This document shows positions 44,868 to 53,292 of a DNA stretch of 59,540 nt, in pieces (the stretch's first letter is position 1; each line of letters begins with the position of its first letter). A program made the translations under genes and the position numbers. The notes beneath the pieces were generated by a model that ran no database searches, was not told where the DNA came from, and saw nothing but the letters and a program-made list of their open reading frames with translations. Origin of the DNA: Methanospirillaceae archaeon (GTDB taxonomy: Archaea > Halobacteriota > Methanomicrobia > Methanomicrobiales > Methanospirillaceae); assembly GCA_016926505.1 (NCBI GenBank), contig JAFGOM010000061.1:1-59540 (forward strand). The letters run 5' to 3'.

Positions 44868-45661
44868 CTGGTGAAGATCAGGACTCTGGATAACGATTCT
44901 TGCACATCGCATTCCTATCACGAATCCTTTCCAGGACAATCTGAAAGGGATAGGAAATGGAGCTGCATTTTTTTGCAGAGAAATGAGAGCCAGGCTAAAG
45001 TAATTGCTGATTCAATCGGGGCACGGTACATTATCACTGAGGAGGATCTGCTACTTGGTGCATACCCATCAATAATATCCTGGGCAGACGATTCATACCG
45101 TCTGCAGGATTTTATAAAAAAATGAATGCACCAGATTCCAATAAACAAAATACCGGAACAGTATAATTTACCCAGGCATACTACGAGACCTTGGTAACAC
45201 GTCTGCATCTCTTTGATGGTTCAGAAGGGAATGGCCTCTATTCGTTCTACGAGGAGAATCAGGTTGATAACAGGGGAATTATGGAGGAGATACGAAAAAA
45301 TCGGGTTTCCGGGAAAATTACCGAACCGCTTTTTACTGTCCCGGCACTGCAGCACTATCGGTTGATCTATGAATCCCCTACACCCGGATTTCTCAAAGCT
45401 GAAAAGGATATCAGGATGGTAAAAATTTTTGAACGGGTGTATGGTGTTTTTATCCAGGGGGAAGGGACCATTGAGATCCCGATACAGACAAACCAAGGGA
45501 GGGAGTTTATATATCGTCAGCAATCAAGAGACGGACAATTTATCCTCCCATACTCAACAAAAAATAATCCCTATGGTGTTGTTGCCACCGGACCGTATAC
45601 CATTGTTGAGACAGGTGAAACCTTTCCGGTTGATGAGAGTGAGTTGCATAATGTCAAATGA
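44868..45661 (+). pseudogene. C-terminal remnant of an AglB/STT3 oligosaccharyltransferase gene
   Basis: Pieces in three plus-strand frames join in order: WITILAHRIPITNPFQDN with GNGAAFF; a shift to NESQAKVIADSIGARYIITE and the rest to FIKK at 45124; MNAPDSNKQNTGTV, a TAA, then FTQAYYETLVTRLHLFDGS; and the clean end 45191-45661 with HYRLIYESPTPGFLK, VFIQGEGTIEIPIQTNQG and NPYGVVATGPYTIV. This is the order of the C-terminal soluble part of archaeal AglB, which transfers glycans to asparagine on surface proteins. The membrane half with the catalytic motifs is absent. Dead gene fragment, probably of a second aglB copy. Confidence 0.7.
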
Positions 45662-45739
45662 TAGGACATTCTCTCCCTCTCATTTCACCTATCAATTTCT
45701 TATAGACCCATCCTCGTTTAACCGCATGATACGAACCAG

Positions 45740-45910
45740 TCAGTTATTACCGCTAAACCTCTGGAAGGTTTCTCGATTAATAATACCTGCACAATCTTCA
45801 GTTGCTCTGATAACAAAGAGTCCTTTCTTTTCAGCCATAGTATTCACACCAGATACCTCTGACAGGTATGCAACCGCCCCATAGATTTTTGGGTTTCCCC
45901 CAGTTAACAA
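45740..45910 (-). pseudogene. Second C-terminal fragment of the DUF3782-like gene
   Basis: Minus-strand frame GNPKIYGAVAYLSEVSGV, then MAEKKGLFVIRATEDCAG and IINRETFQRFSGNN to a stop at 45740. It is about 70% like the fragment split by IS630 at 40384-41612, also at the DNA level (shared run near 45805-45830 and 41535-41560). No upstream part is found. Confidence 0.6.
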
Positions 45911-46224
45911 CTGATATCACGAATCGAAAATTGATATCATTAATCTCCAAATATTCACCATTCTGCGGATATCTTTTATGTGGGTATTATTTCCCTGACC
46001 TGAAAGTTATCCGGGAACTCTATTATTTCCAAAAAACCAGGAAACTGTTCAGCCCCTCTCTTAATCTCAATCAATTTTGATATGAGGGATGTACTAATTT
46101 CCCTGAAACGCGTTCCTGATTTCATGATACGACAATTTTCCATTATTTCTCACCGCAGATATACCCCGAGTCCGGGCAAAACGCTTTAATTTCCTGTTTC
46201 GTTTCATCATGCGCATATTATTTG
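45911..46224. other. Short region flanking the group II intron
   Basis: No clear gene. Two minus-strand stretches look protein-like: one ending near 45960 (KLIEIKRGAEQFPGFLEIIE) and one at 46094-46223 (KLKRFARTRGISAVRNNGKL), the latter being the exon side of the intron. Either could be debris of the gene the intron entered. Confidence 0.3.
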
Positions 46225-46256
46225 GTGAATAACAGGGTATTACCCCCGTCTTCGAC

Positions 46257-46290
46257 GAACCGTGCGTACGAGTTTCCCCATACACGGCTC
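46257..46290 (-). ncRNA. Group II intron domain V
   Basis: 34 nt on the minus strand: GAGCCGUGUAUGGGGAAACU followed by CGUACGCACGGUUC. It has the catalytic AGC triad, the GAAA tetraloop and the two-nt bulge of domain V, the active centre of the ribozyme. Confidence 0.9.
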
Positions 46291-46307
46291 TGGCATTTGA
46301 CTACCCG

Positions 46308-47783
46308 TTATGACGGGTACAGTTTAGCGAATTTTTCAAGATTCTTCTGATTTGAGATTCTCCTCTCAATCTCCCCTCGCTTTCTTCCTTCGAAGTACTC
46401 TTGATCCAAGAATGGATTTTTATCCATTTTCAGATAAGGGTGGCGTACTATCTTTGAGTCCGAAAAGAGGAAAAGGGCATAAGAATCTCGAAACGTCCAT
46501 TTCCGTGTCAAAGTTGGTTGCCAATATCTTTCACTTACCCATCTTCTTCCTTTCTCTGGATGACGTCTTTTAGCCCATGTCCAAAGCATGTTCCATAGAA
46601 TGTGATCAAGTTTAGAGAAAGTCTCTGTCGCAACAATATGATGATGGTAATTTGTCCATCCTCGAATAATTGGATTTAACAGACTTATCAGTTTGTCTTG
46701 AGTCCATGCTTTAGCTCTCGCTATGGTTATTCTGATTTTTTCAATAATGGATGCAATAGACTTTTTCGAAGGTTTAATGAGCAATACACCTCGATATTTT
46801 CTAAAGTTCCATCCCAAAAAATCAAAACCTTCGTTGATGTGGGTTATTCGAGTCTTTTCCAGAGAAAGTTCTAGCCCTCTTTCACAGAGGAACTGCTGGA
46901 CAACACTAATAATCTCTTCAGCAAGTTCTTTGGATTCTGCTGTAATCAGGAAGTCATCTGCATATCGAATGAAATTGACTTTTCTCCCATTATATCTGGA
47001 TTCAAGAATCTGTTGAAGTCCATCAAGCGTCATATTCGCGAGAATCGGAGAAATTAGCCCGCCTTGGGGAGTACCTATTTCCGTTGGAAACAGTTCATTC
47101 TCGTGAATAAATCCTGACTTGAGAAATTGATTTAATACCTTTTTATCCATTGGAATGTGCTTCATCAGCCATTCATGGGATATGTTGTCAAAACATCCCT
47201 TAATGTCTCCCTCAATCACCCACGTTGCTCTGTTTTTTTGACTGAGACAGGTGAATGCATAGACGGATGCATCTTGTGCAGATCTTCCTTTCCTAAATCC
47301 AAAAGAATTTTTATCCGCTGTTGTTTCCGCCCAAGGTTGGAGTCCCAGTGCGTAGAGAGCTTGCACTGCCCTGTCAAACATTGTTGGGATAGAAAGGGGT
47401 CTCATTTTTGTTGTCCCAGGCTTTGGAATAAACACACGTTTTAATGGTTTTGAACGATAGCGTTTCTTTGAAAGACTGTTAACCGCTTTCATTTTGTCTC
47501 CAGAATGGAGCCAAATTTCACCGTCAATTCCAGGTGTATTTTTCCCATCGTTTTTAGTGACTGTTTTCACTGCAAGTACTTTTGCATAGAATGAGTGAGT
47601 AACAAGATACTGCAATCTTTTTGCCAAACGAAATTTCTTTTGCTTAACTGCTTTTGCTATCCGGGTTTGTAGCCTATTCATGTATGCTTGGGCTTTTTCA
47701 ATTGGGATAGAATCCCATTGTTTACTCAAAGCATCATTAGTAAGGTCCTCGCTTTGAAGCGTCTTTGAACTTCCTACATCCAT
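46308..47783 (-). CDS. ltrA: Group II intron reverse transcriptase/maturase
   Basis: 491 aa from ATG 47783 (MDVGSSKTLQSEDL), preferred because AAGGATG precedes it and the longer frame to 47867 runs into intron RNA. RT motifs: KNTPGIDGEIW (RT0), KRVFIPKPGTTKMRPLSIPT, VIEGDIKGCFDNISHEWL, GTPQGGLISPILANMTL, FIRYADDFLITAES (YADD active site) and LEKTRITHINEGFDFLGWNFR. The maturase X domain follows (IRGWTNYHHHIVATETFSKLD). A C-terminal HNH endonuclease is not clear (few cysteines), so mobility may use nicked or single-stranded targets. Confidence 0.95.
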   Translation of the reverse strand: MDVGSSKTLQSEDLTNDALSKQWDSIPIEKAQAYMNRLQTRIAKAVKQKKFRLAKRLQYLVTHSFYAKVLAVKTVTKNDGKNTPGIDGEIWLHSGDKMKAVNSLSKKRYRSKPLKRVFIPKPGTTKMRPLSIPTMFDRAVQALYALGLQPWAETTADKNSFGFRKGRSAQDASVYAFTCLSQKNRATWVIEGDIKGCFDNISHEWLMKHIPMDKKVLNQFLKSGFIHENELFPTEIGTPQGGLISPILANMTLDGLQQILESRYNGRKVNFIRYADDFLITAESKELAEEIISVVQQFLCERGLELSLEKTRITHINEGFDFLGWNFRKYRGVLLIKPSKKSIASIIEKIRITIARAKAWTQDKLISLLNPIIRGWTNYHHHIVATETFSKLDHILWNMLWTWAKRRHPEKGRRWVSERYWQPTLTRKWTFRDSYALFLFSDSKIVRHPYLKMDKNPFLDQEYFEGRKRGEIERRISNQKNLEKFAKLYPS

Positions 47784-48270
47784 TGGTCTACATCCTTTCA
47801 TGCTGTTAAACACCTGCAGTAAGTCTGCCTCCTTTCGGAGAGGGTAACGTTTAAACCCATATCTCAATCATTACAATTGAGCTTTCGCGATTTACTGCTT
47901 CCTCTGCCTCCAGAATAAACAATTCTTGAGGTTTACCAAGTTTCACATGTGCGATAATTGTGAACATTTTAGGAGCTACCCATAGGCCGGAGATGCAATG
48001 TCCATTCGTTTTTGTGTTAGCAGAGCCACAAAAACCAGATCTCTGCCATTTTGGCCGGGCGTTAATTCAACCAGTGTTTCGCCCTCAATAATCACGACCC
48101 TGTAGTAGTTCAGTTTCCTTCTCCATGATGTTCTTTCCCTAGCAGATGGTCCCAACTGGTTTGGATGACTTCTCCACATTGTCAATCAAGTTTCAGACAA
48201 TCCCGTTACCAGAAATGCCTGCTGATATAGGGACATTCCGAATGGATGGAGTGGCATAAAGCAATCGCAC

Positions 48271-48562
48271 ATGCGCCTTCTTGTCACAGCTGCCAGGTTA
48301 TTATCTAATGGCACCTGAAAACCCCAGAATTCGATCAACCGCCATAAACACGAAACACAGATATCCTCTCAATGAAGCGGATAAAGGCGCCTGAACCAGG
48401 AGAAACGCCTGCGCCGGAGACCGAAAGGATGGGTGAGCTGTGCCCCTCGGAAGGACGGAGGTGACAAAATCCCATAAGCAGGAGGATACACACAACCCAG
48501 ATCTCCAAACCAGCCGTGACAGATAATGACGAAAGGTATCTCGTTCTTTTATTCCTGTGAAA
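48271..48562. other. Upstream flank of the group II intron
   Basis: No gene recognised. GC-richer than its surroundings with several short inverted repeats (for example around 48400-48460). A minus-strand frame of 94 codons is present but has no protein features I trust. Confidence 0.3.
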
Positions 48563-48563
48563 G

Positions 48564-48573
48564 AAATTATATC
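48564..48573 (+). promoter_or_regulatory. TATA-like box of the RelE-type toxin-antitoxin operon
   Basis: AAATTATATC lies 26-35 bp before the antitoxin ATG at 48599, which would give a leaderless message. Confidence 0.45.
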
Positions 48574-48598
48574 TATAATCAGCATATATTAAAATTCA

Positions 48599-48784
48599 AT
48601 GTCGGGTACGGAAAATATCCCCGTTTCTAGAGAGACATATTACGAGATACTTGATCTCAGGCAAACCAACGAGACACTTGAGGATTGCCTTGCGAGGTTG
48701 ATAGATATCATAAAAAAACAGCGTCTCACGGATGATATCGAAGAAGTCATGGCTCGTAACGATTTTGTGGAGTTAGATCTGTGA
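48599..48784 (+). CDS. Antitoxin of a RelE-type pair (DUF7557-like)
   Basis: 61 aa. N-terminal IPVSRETYYEILDLRQTNETLEDCLARLI is the ribbon-helix-helix-like start common to small archaeal antitoxins (PVSxETxxxLxxL...ETxxDxLxxLI), with an acidic C-terminal tail (DDIEEVMARNDFVELDL) for toxin binding. Its stop overlaps the toxin start by 4 bp, so the two are co-translated. Confidence 0.85.
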   Translation: MSGTENIPVSRETYYEILDLRQTNETLEDCLARLIDIIKKQRLTDDIEEVMARNDFVELDL

Positions 48785-49071
48785 CATTCCACCTCATGGT
48801 GGACAAACAAGAGCTTGAATTCCTCAATTCGCTCGATACTAAAGATCAACGGATTATTAAAGACAAGCTTAACATATTACAGGATAATCCATATCCCGGT
48901 CAGGACGGAGATAAAGAAAAACTCCGTACAAATGAGAAACGGGAATCGTACCGCCTCCATATCGCACGTTCATTCACGGTGATATACACTATCAATCCAG
49001 ATAAGAAAATTGTCTATATCACTCATATCATGACTATCGAGAGGGCACACCGAAGATATGGGCGTATTTAA
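48781..49071 (+). CDS. RelE/ParE superfamily toxin
   Basis: 96 aa, GTG start at 48781 overlapping the antitoxin stop. Pattern QELEFLNSLDTKDQRIIKDKL (two helices), GDKEKLR, YRLHIARSFTVIYTINPDKKIVYI and IMTIERAHRRY, the RelE fold with basic and aromatic residues near the end. Acts as an mRNA-cutting ribosome-dependent toxin if RelE-like; a ParE-like gyrase toxin cannot be excluded. Confidence 0.88.
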   Translation: MTFHLMVDKQELEFLNSLDTKDQRIIKDKLNILQDNPYPGQDGDKEKLRTNEKRESYRLHIARSFTVIYTINPDKKIVYITHIMTIERAHRRYGRI

Positions 49072-49249
49072 AGAATGCATTAACAAAAAACTGGACAAAT
49101 TGTGGTACTGAAGTTGATACACTCCATCAGAAATTATTCCAGAGAGTATCAAAAAGCGATATCAGTCATCGTATACCATCAGTCCTGACATTCCCGCATA
49201 AAAAACCAGTCAGTATTTACAGCCATAAAAGACTGAAGAAATGCATTTT

Positions 49250-49903
49250 TCAGGATTTTGCACAGTGAAGCACACCAATCTGGATAAGGGCAGAACGGAT
49301 CTCTCTGACTTCCTCACGCATCTCCGCAAGTTCTTTCGAGAGGATTTTATCGAGATCCTGCCTGGTTCCCTTTATCTCATCCAGGGTTTCATTCTGAAGG
49401 GAAATTGTTTCCTTCTGAAGAGAGATCGTTTCATTTTGAAGAGATAATGTTTCCTTCTGGAGGGAGATCGCTTCATTTTGAAGGGAAATTGTTTCCTTCT
49501 GAAGACCCAGACTTTCTGTATGGATACCTAATGCAGTGTCCTGTTTCTTCTCCATCCGGGACAAAATTCCAATGGCCGTATCAAATCGTTCTGCAAGTTC
49601 TTCATCTGAAGAGCCCCGTAAAACCTCGAAATAGGAGTATTCACCGGTATAGCGACCTTCGGTGATCTCGATACTCTCAACAAAAATTGGACAATCCTCG
49701 ATTTTAATTGCATTTTTAAACCAGGTAACGTCATCAACGGTTCCTTCTGCGATTACCTCCACATCATACCCTTCCAGGTTCCTGATAGAACCGGTAACAT
49801 GATGCCTGCGGGCAATATCCTGAACTATATGGCGATAGCCAACCCGCTGTAAAGAGCCTGAAATTCGCAGGTTAAGCCGGAGGAAACGATTATCCATGTT
49901 CAT
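49250..49903 (-). CDS. Acylphosphatase-like domain with long heptad-repeat coiled coil
   Basis: 217 aa. Residues ~8-95 are acylphosphatase-like: RISGSLQRVGYRHIVQDIAR holds the phosphate-loop arginine and VTGSIRNLEGYDVEVIAEG the catalytic asparagine, both in place. After a linker comes a long coiled coil: eight near-identical heptads (LQKETIS, LQNEAIS, LQKETLS ...) at ~133-175, then an amphipathic end with EEVREIRSALIQIG. Free acylphosphatases are ~90 residues; the extension would make an oligomer. Function not predictable; the acylphosphatase fold may bind rather than cut acyl phosphates. The 21-nt periodicity in the DNA means that repeat number may vary between strains. Confidence 0.8.
   Translation of the reverse strand: MNMDNRFLRLNLRISGSLQRVGYRHIVQDIARRHHVTGSIRNLEGYDVEVIAEGTVDDVTWFKNAIKIEDCPIFVESIEITEGRYTGEYSYFEVLRGSSDEELAERFDTAIGILSRMEKKQDTALGIHTESLGLQKETISLQNEAISLQKETLSLQNETISLQKETISLQNETLDEIKGTRQDLDKILSKELAEMREEVREIRSALIQIGVLHCAKS
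49390..49505 (-). repeat. 21/42-bp tandem repeat coding for heptads
   Basis: About five to six units of 21 bp, alternating TTGAAGGGAAATTGTTTCCTT-like and TTGAAGAGAGATCGTTTCATT-like forms (plus-strand reading). It encodes the LQKETIS/LQNETIS heptads of the acylphosphatase protein. Confidence 0.85.
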
Positions 49904-49996
49904 TATCTATCCTCCTGTATTTTATAAGGTTTTTCTCCTGAATGAATATTCATAAAGACAAAAAAAAAGGTATGCAGATCGATCACTTTTCCATTA

Positions 49997-50545
49997 TCAC
50001 TTCCAGCGGGGAAGTGTCGAGGTAAAGATCTCAACCATCTCTTCTGCTTTCTGTACCGGGATATCAAGTTCTGCTGCCATCAGGGGAGCATATTTTTTAA
50101 TCATTTCTTCCCGGGTAAGGTCCGGATCAGTAAATGCACCATTCTGATAGCAGTGCGTGCAATACCTCATGCTTGCAGTTCCGTCAACTTCGGTTCCACA
50201 ATCTGTCTCACTCATAAGTGGCATTCCGCAACTCTCACAGACCGGAATGATCCTCCCGCTCCACCGTTTTAATGGCTGTAACTGTTCCAGTGCAAAGCCA
50301 ATGGCCTTTTCTGGAGGGATTTCATACATCTCTGACATAATCGCAGCTCCTTTTCCGGCCATCTCTTTTATACTGATATCAGGATCAGTAAACGTTCCCT
50401 TCTGATAGCAGTAATGGCAAAATATCCGGCTTTTGGAACCATCTGGCTCTGTTCCATAGTCATCCGGTTTTTGAAGCGGCATCCCGCAGCTCTGGCATAT
50501 CGATACAATTTCTGTCATCATTATCCTCTGGTTATCATTTTTCAT
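49997..50545 (-). CDS. Protein of two tandem zinc-ribbon (Zn_ribbon_2) units
   Basis: 182 aa. Two parallel halves: ICQSCGMPLQKPDDYGTEPDGS with FCHYCYQKGTFTDPDISIKEM, and VCESCGMPLMSETDCGTEVDGT with YCTHCYQNGAFTDPDLTREEM. Each has two CxxC pairs and the GTExDG turn of PF12674, so two zinc sites are expected. Most family members have one unit; this is an internal duplication. Function unknown. The true start may be the second or third methionine (about residue 9-10). Confidence 0.88.
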   Translation of the reverse strand: MKNDNQRIMMTEIVSICQSCGMPLQKPDDYGTEPDGSKSRIFCHYCYQKGTFTDPDISIKEMAGKGAAIMSEMYEIPPEKAIGFALEQLQPLKRWSGRIIPVCESCGMPLMSETDCGTEVDGTASMRYCTHCYQNGAFTDPDLTREEMIKKYAPLMAAELDIPVQKAEEMVEIFTSTLPRWK

Positions 50546-50580
50546 GGTAATGGAGATGAAAGTACTACATAATAATTCGG

Positions 50581-51084
50581 TTATTCTTCGTCCCTTTCAC
50601 CAAAAACAATCGAGCCGGATAGTACTGCCCTGACGAACTCAATCGGGAGATAAGTCTGCTCTGATATGTCTTCATCAGATATTCCTGTCTGTGCAATTCT
50701 CGTAATAACATGGATCATTGACTCTCCAACCTCAATAAGATGGCCGTCAGGATCATAGAACCGGACGGTCTGTTGCTGCCAGGGAGTCGTCTCTACCGGA
50801 TGCAACAAGGGAACAGATATCCGGGTAATTGTCTCGAAAAACCCTTCCATATCATCAGTCTCAAAATATAACTCATTTGTCGGAAATTGCTGGGGTGGTG
50901 ACGGGTCTGACCCGGAATAGAGAAGGGTTTTAGCCCGGGATGTATCCCAGAGAGAGATACCCCCTTTAAACGTTACAAGCGCACCGATATCCAATTCTAT
51001 CTCAAGGGAGAAGAGATCCTGGTAAAATGATTTCGATGCATCCATATCTTTGCAGAGCAGAACCACTGAACTATATTGTATCAT
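50581..51084 (-). CDS. VOC-superfamily protein (glyoxalase/bleomycin-resistance fold)
   Basis: 167 aa. The first ~125 residues carry the two beta-alpha-beta-beta-beta units: VVLLCKDMDASKSFYQDLFSLEI and LYFETDDMEGFFETITRI, with RFYDPDGHLIEVGESM as the usual end. The final ~40 residues are an extra helix pair. Metal ligands are not fully clear. Substrate unknown. Confidence 0.88.
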   Translation of the reverse strand: MIQYSSVVLLCKDMDASKSFYQDLFSLEIELDIGALVTFKGGISLWDTSRAKTLLYSGSDPSPPQQFPTNELYFETDDMEGFFETITRISVPLLHPVETTPWQQQTVRFYDPDGHLIEVGESMIHVITRIAQTGISDEDISEQTYLPIEFVRAVLSGSIVFGERDEE

Positions 51085-51221
51085 ACGATAAACTCCAAAA
51101 AATGCAGAGAATGGTCTGATGATGAGAGGGGGTTACCTGTAATAAGGGGGAGTAATGGGGGATTTGCAGGCGAATTATCTTCATACCACCGAAACTCTGC
51201 AATATCAATGTCTGAAACAGA

Positions 51222-51445
51222 CTATTTAAAGGTTAAATAAACGGGGTGAAAGTTATCATGTACGTTTTTGTGCTTAAAAGACCCAATCGTATTTAGATCA
51301 TCCAGATTATACTCTCCAGATAATTTCGGAAACAAATCCGACAGAAAAACCTCCACAAATCCTCCTGATTCACGCAATCCTTCTTTCGTGAATAATGACA
51401 ATCCCTTACTCTTCTCTTCCAAAGAAACAAATACCAGATCTTACC
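51222..51445 (-). pseudogene. Short protein-like frame, possible remnant
   Basis: An open minus-strand frame without ATG (TTG at 51422) reads LEEKSKGLSLFTKEGLRESG with GFVEVFLSDLFPKLSGEYNL and ends near VYLTFK. The composition is protein-like and no obvious frame competes. Family not recognised. Its upstream end runs into the promoter of the secreted protein at 51472. Confidence 0.3.
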
Positions 51446-51471
51446 ATTAATCAGAGGAATACCCGAATCAC

Positions 51472-52128
51472 ATGAAATCTCAGAGTTTTTTCTATAATCA
51501 AACTGTCAGGCGGGGTATCATCATTCTTTTCGTTCTGGTATCACTGATCGGATGGCAGGTGACAGGAGATGATCCCAATCTATCCACAGATTCAGTCGTA
51601 TCATATTCTGCAACCGGAGGGACCAGTCTTATGACACATGAAACGATATCACTTCGAATTGCTGGTAATTATTCAGACAGTATGGTGACAGGAAGATCAG
51701 TCAGCAACCAGAATACGGTGATACCTGCATTTATGTCAGAGATTCATGCCGAGAGTTCACTTCTCGGAGTTACCAGCATGGCTGCAGAGAGTTCTTCCCG
51801 GGCATCAGATACCGGACTGAACGGGAATAAAGCCGCAGGCCTCCGATACTCAATTCATATCAATCCCCGCACAAGGGAGGATACCTATGCCAATGGTACG
51901 GCACGTGTCATTTTTTTAAGTGAGATTAGGGAAGCGGCAGGTAGTATCGGTTCTGATGGCATCTATTATTCAGGAAACAGGCGGACAGACCCGGATGATC
52001 GGACATGGGATGAGAATTACTGGGATAAAGCCGCTAGAACAACAAAATATGCTGACATAACCACCGTATCCGGCGGTATCCTTGATCTCTCAAAAAAATT
52101 TGAGTACGTATCCCGTATATCAGTATAA
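51472..52128 (+). CDS. Secreted hypothetical protein
   Basis: 218 aa. After a short polar start comes a signal/anchor helix (GIIILFVLVSLIGWQVTG, residues 15-32). The rest is polar and rich in Ser, Thr, Asn and Asp, with few cysteines and N-glycosylation-type sequons (NYSD, NGTA). A surface protein is likely; no family recognised. It precedes another exported protein (52196) by 67 bp on the same strand. Confidence 0.7.
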   Translation: MKSQSFFYNQTVRRGIIILFVLVSLIGWQVTGDDPNLSTDSVVSYSATGGTSLMTHETISLRIAGNYSDSMVTGRSVSNQNTVIPAFMSEIHAESSLLGVTSMAAESSSRASDTGLNGNKAAGLRYSIHINPRTREDTYANGTARVIFLSEIREAAGSIGSDGIYYSGNRRTDPDDRTWDENYWDKAARTTKYADITTVSGGILDLSKKFEYVSRISV

Positions 52129-52195
52129 TGATTCAAAAAGTACACCATAACGACAGAACAGAAATGCTTATCTGATTCCTATCCAAATCAGAACT

Positions 52196-52993
52196 ATGAA
52201 TAGGTACCAGATAATCCTGATTGTTCTTTTTATCTCTCTCCTCCTGCCAGGAACAGGTGCAACAGTCCTTGATGAAAAGACAGACCTTCTGTTCGCTGCT
52301 TCAGATGCAATCTCTGATATTCTCACACAGATAGATACCCTTCTGGCCGATTCCCAAAACCGCCTGAAAGACGATGAATTAAGTGGAGATACAGCAACAA
52401 AAGTATTGTCCGATTTAATATCAGTATCATCTGTTCCCGGAATACGCTCTGCAGTTACCGTAGATACGGATGGTATCATCAGAGCAGCAAGCCCTATTGA
52501 ATATACTGATATCATCGGTACAGACATCTCGTACCAGTCACATATCATCACAGGTCTTCATTCAAAACAACCGGTCAGAAGCGATTATTTCAGGGCTGTT
52601 GAAGGTTTTGACGCGGTTACTCGATCATATCCAATCTTTTCTGACGATAATATATACCGGGGTATGGTAATCCTTGTGTATGATCCCCAGTTTCTCTATG
52701 AGGCTACCCTCAATCACCTTCTGGATTCCTCAACTGATTCTGCCTGCATCTTAAACCCTGACGGATTGATTCTCTACTGTTCTGATGAATTTTTACAGCC
52801 AAATACCAGTATCATTACTGATTATCCCCATATCCCGGACCTGCAAAAAGCAGGAAGTGAGATGATCCGGACATACGCCGGGAGCATGACCATCAACTGG
52901 CCATTCGAAAAAGGGGCTGATCCTACCTCTGGCGAGATACTCTGGAACACTGTTGATTCCCAGGTAATCGGGATTATCAGTCCATCGAAATGA
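52196..52993 (+). CDS. Exported double-cache domain protein
   Basis: 265 aa. Signal peptide (residues 1-20, IILIVLFISLLLPGTGA) followed by a helix and a dCache-like body: SVPGIRSAVTVDTDGIIRAASPIEYTDIIGTDIS and later DSACILNPDGLILYCSD are the strand pairs of two cache units. Cache domains sense small molecules outside the cell, and in most proteins they are joined to a kinase or chemoreceptor. Here there is no membrane helix or cytoplasmic part at the C-terminus, so it would be a free or lipid-anchored sensor or binding protein. Confidence 0.75.
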   Translation: MNRYQIILIVLFISLLLPGTGATVLDEKTDLLFAASDAISDILTQIDTLLADSQNRLKDDELSGDTATKVLSDLISVSSVPGIRSAVTVDTDGIIRAASPIEYTDIIGTDISYQSHIITGLHSKQPVRSDYFRAVEGFDAVTRSYPIFSDDNIYRGMVILVYDPQFLYEATLNHLLDSSTDSACILNPDGLILYCSDEFLQPNTSIITDYPHIPDLQKAGSEMIRTYAGSMTINWPFEKGADPTSGEILWNTVDSQVIGIISPSK

Positions 52994-53292
52994 GAAAAAA
53001 GATCTACACGAATCAGTACCGTTTCTTAAACAACATGCAAAATGAAAGATGAATCATAAGAAAAAATTTATAGTAAACAGCGGCAGTACAGTTCAACAAG
53101 AAAAAGAACTTTATTTTAAGAGAGGTAAGGCATATTCTGATTCCTGCTCTCTTGTTTATAAATCCCCTTGACGTATTGGAGAGGGGGATACAACACGGAG
53201 ATCATATTTTTCCAGCCGTTATCACTAATTCCTACAATGAGACATTCCATTCTTCCGTCCGGCAGCATCCGGTAATGATGGAGAACATTTTT

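Larger units (their letters stand above)
46225..48270 (-). mobile_element. Group II intron with reverse transcriptase
   Basis: Minus strand. The 5' end is set at GTGCG (48270), the consensus start of group II introns. The maturase frame lies in the expected place (domain IV) and is followed by a perfect-length 34-nt domain V (46257-46290) and a domain VI-like hairpin ending near 46225. The element is about 2.05 kb. The 3' end is placed by the AC dinucleotide after the domain VI stem and could be off by several bases. The exons do not join into a gene that I recognise. Confidence 0.75.

Noticed and set aside
46094-46285. Minus-strand frame of 63 codons at the intron 3' end
   Set aside because: Its first third is intron domain V/VI RNA; only the exon part could be protein and it does not join to a 5' exon in frame.
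48301-48585. 94-codon minus-strand frame upstream of the group II intron
   Set aside because: No recognisable motif; composition looks like read-through of GC-richer non-coding DNA.
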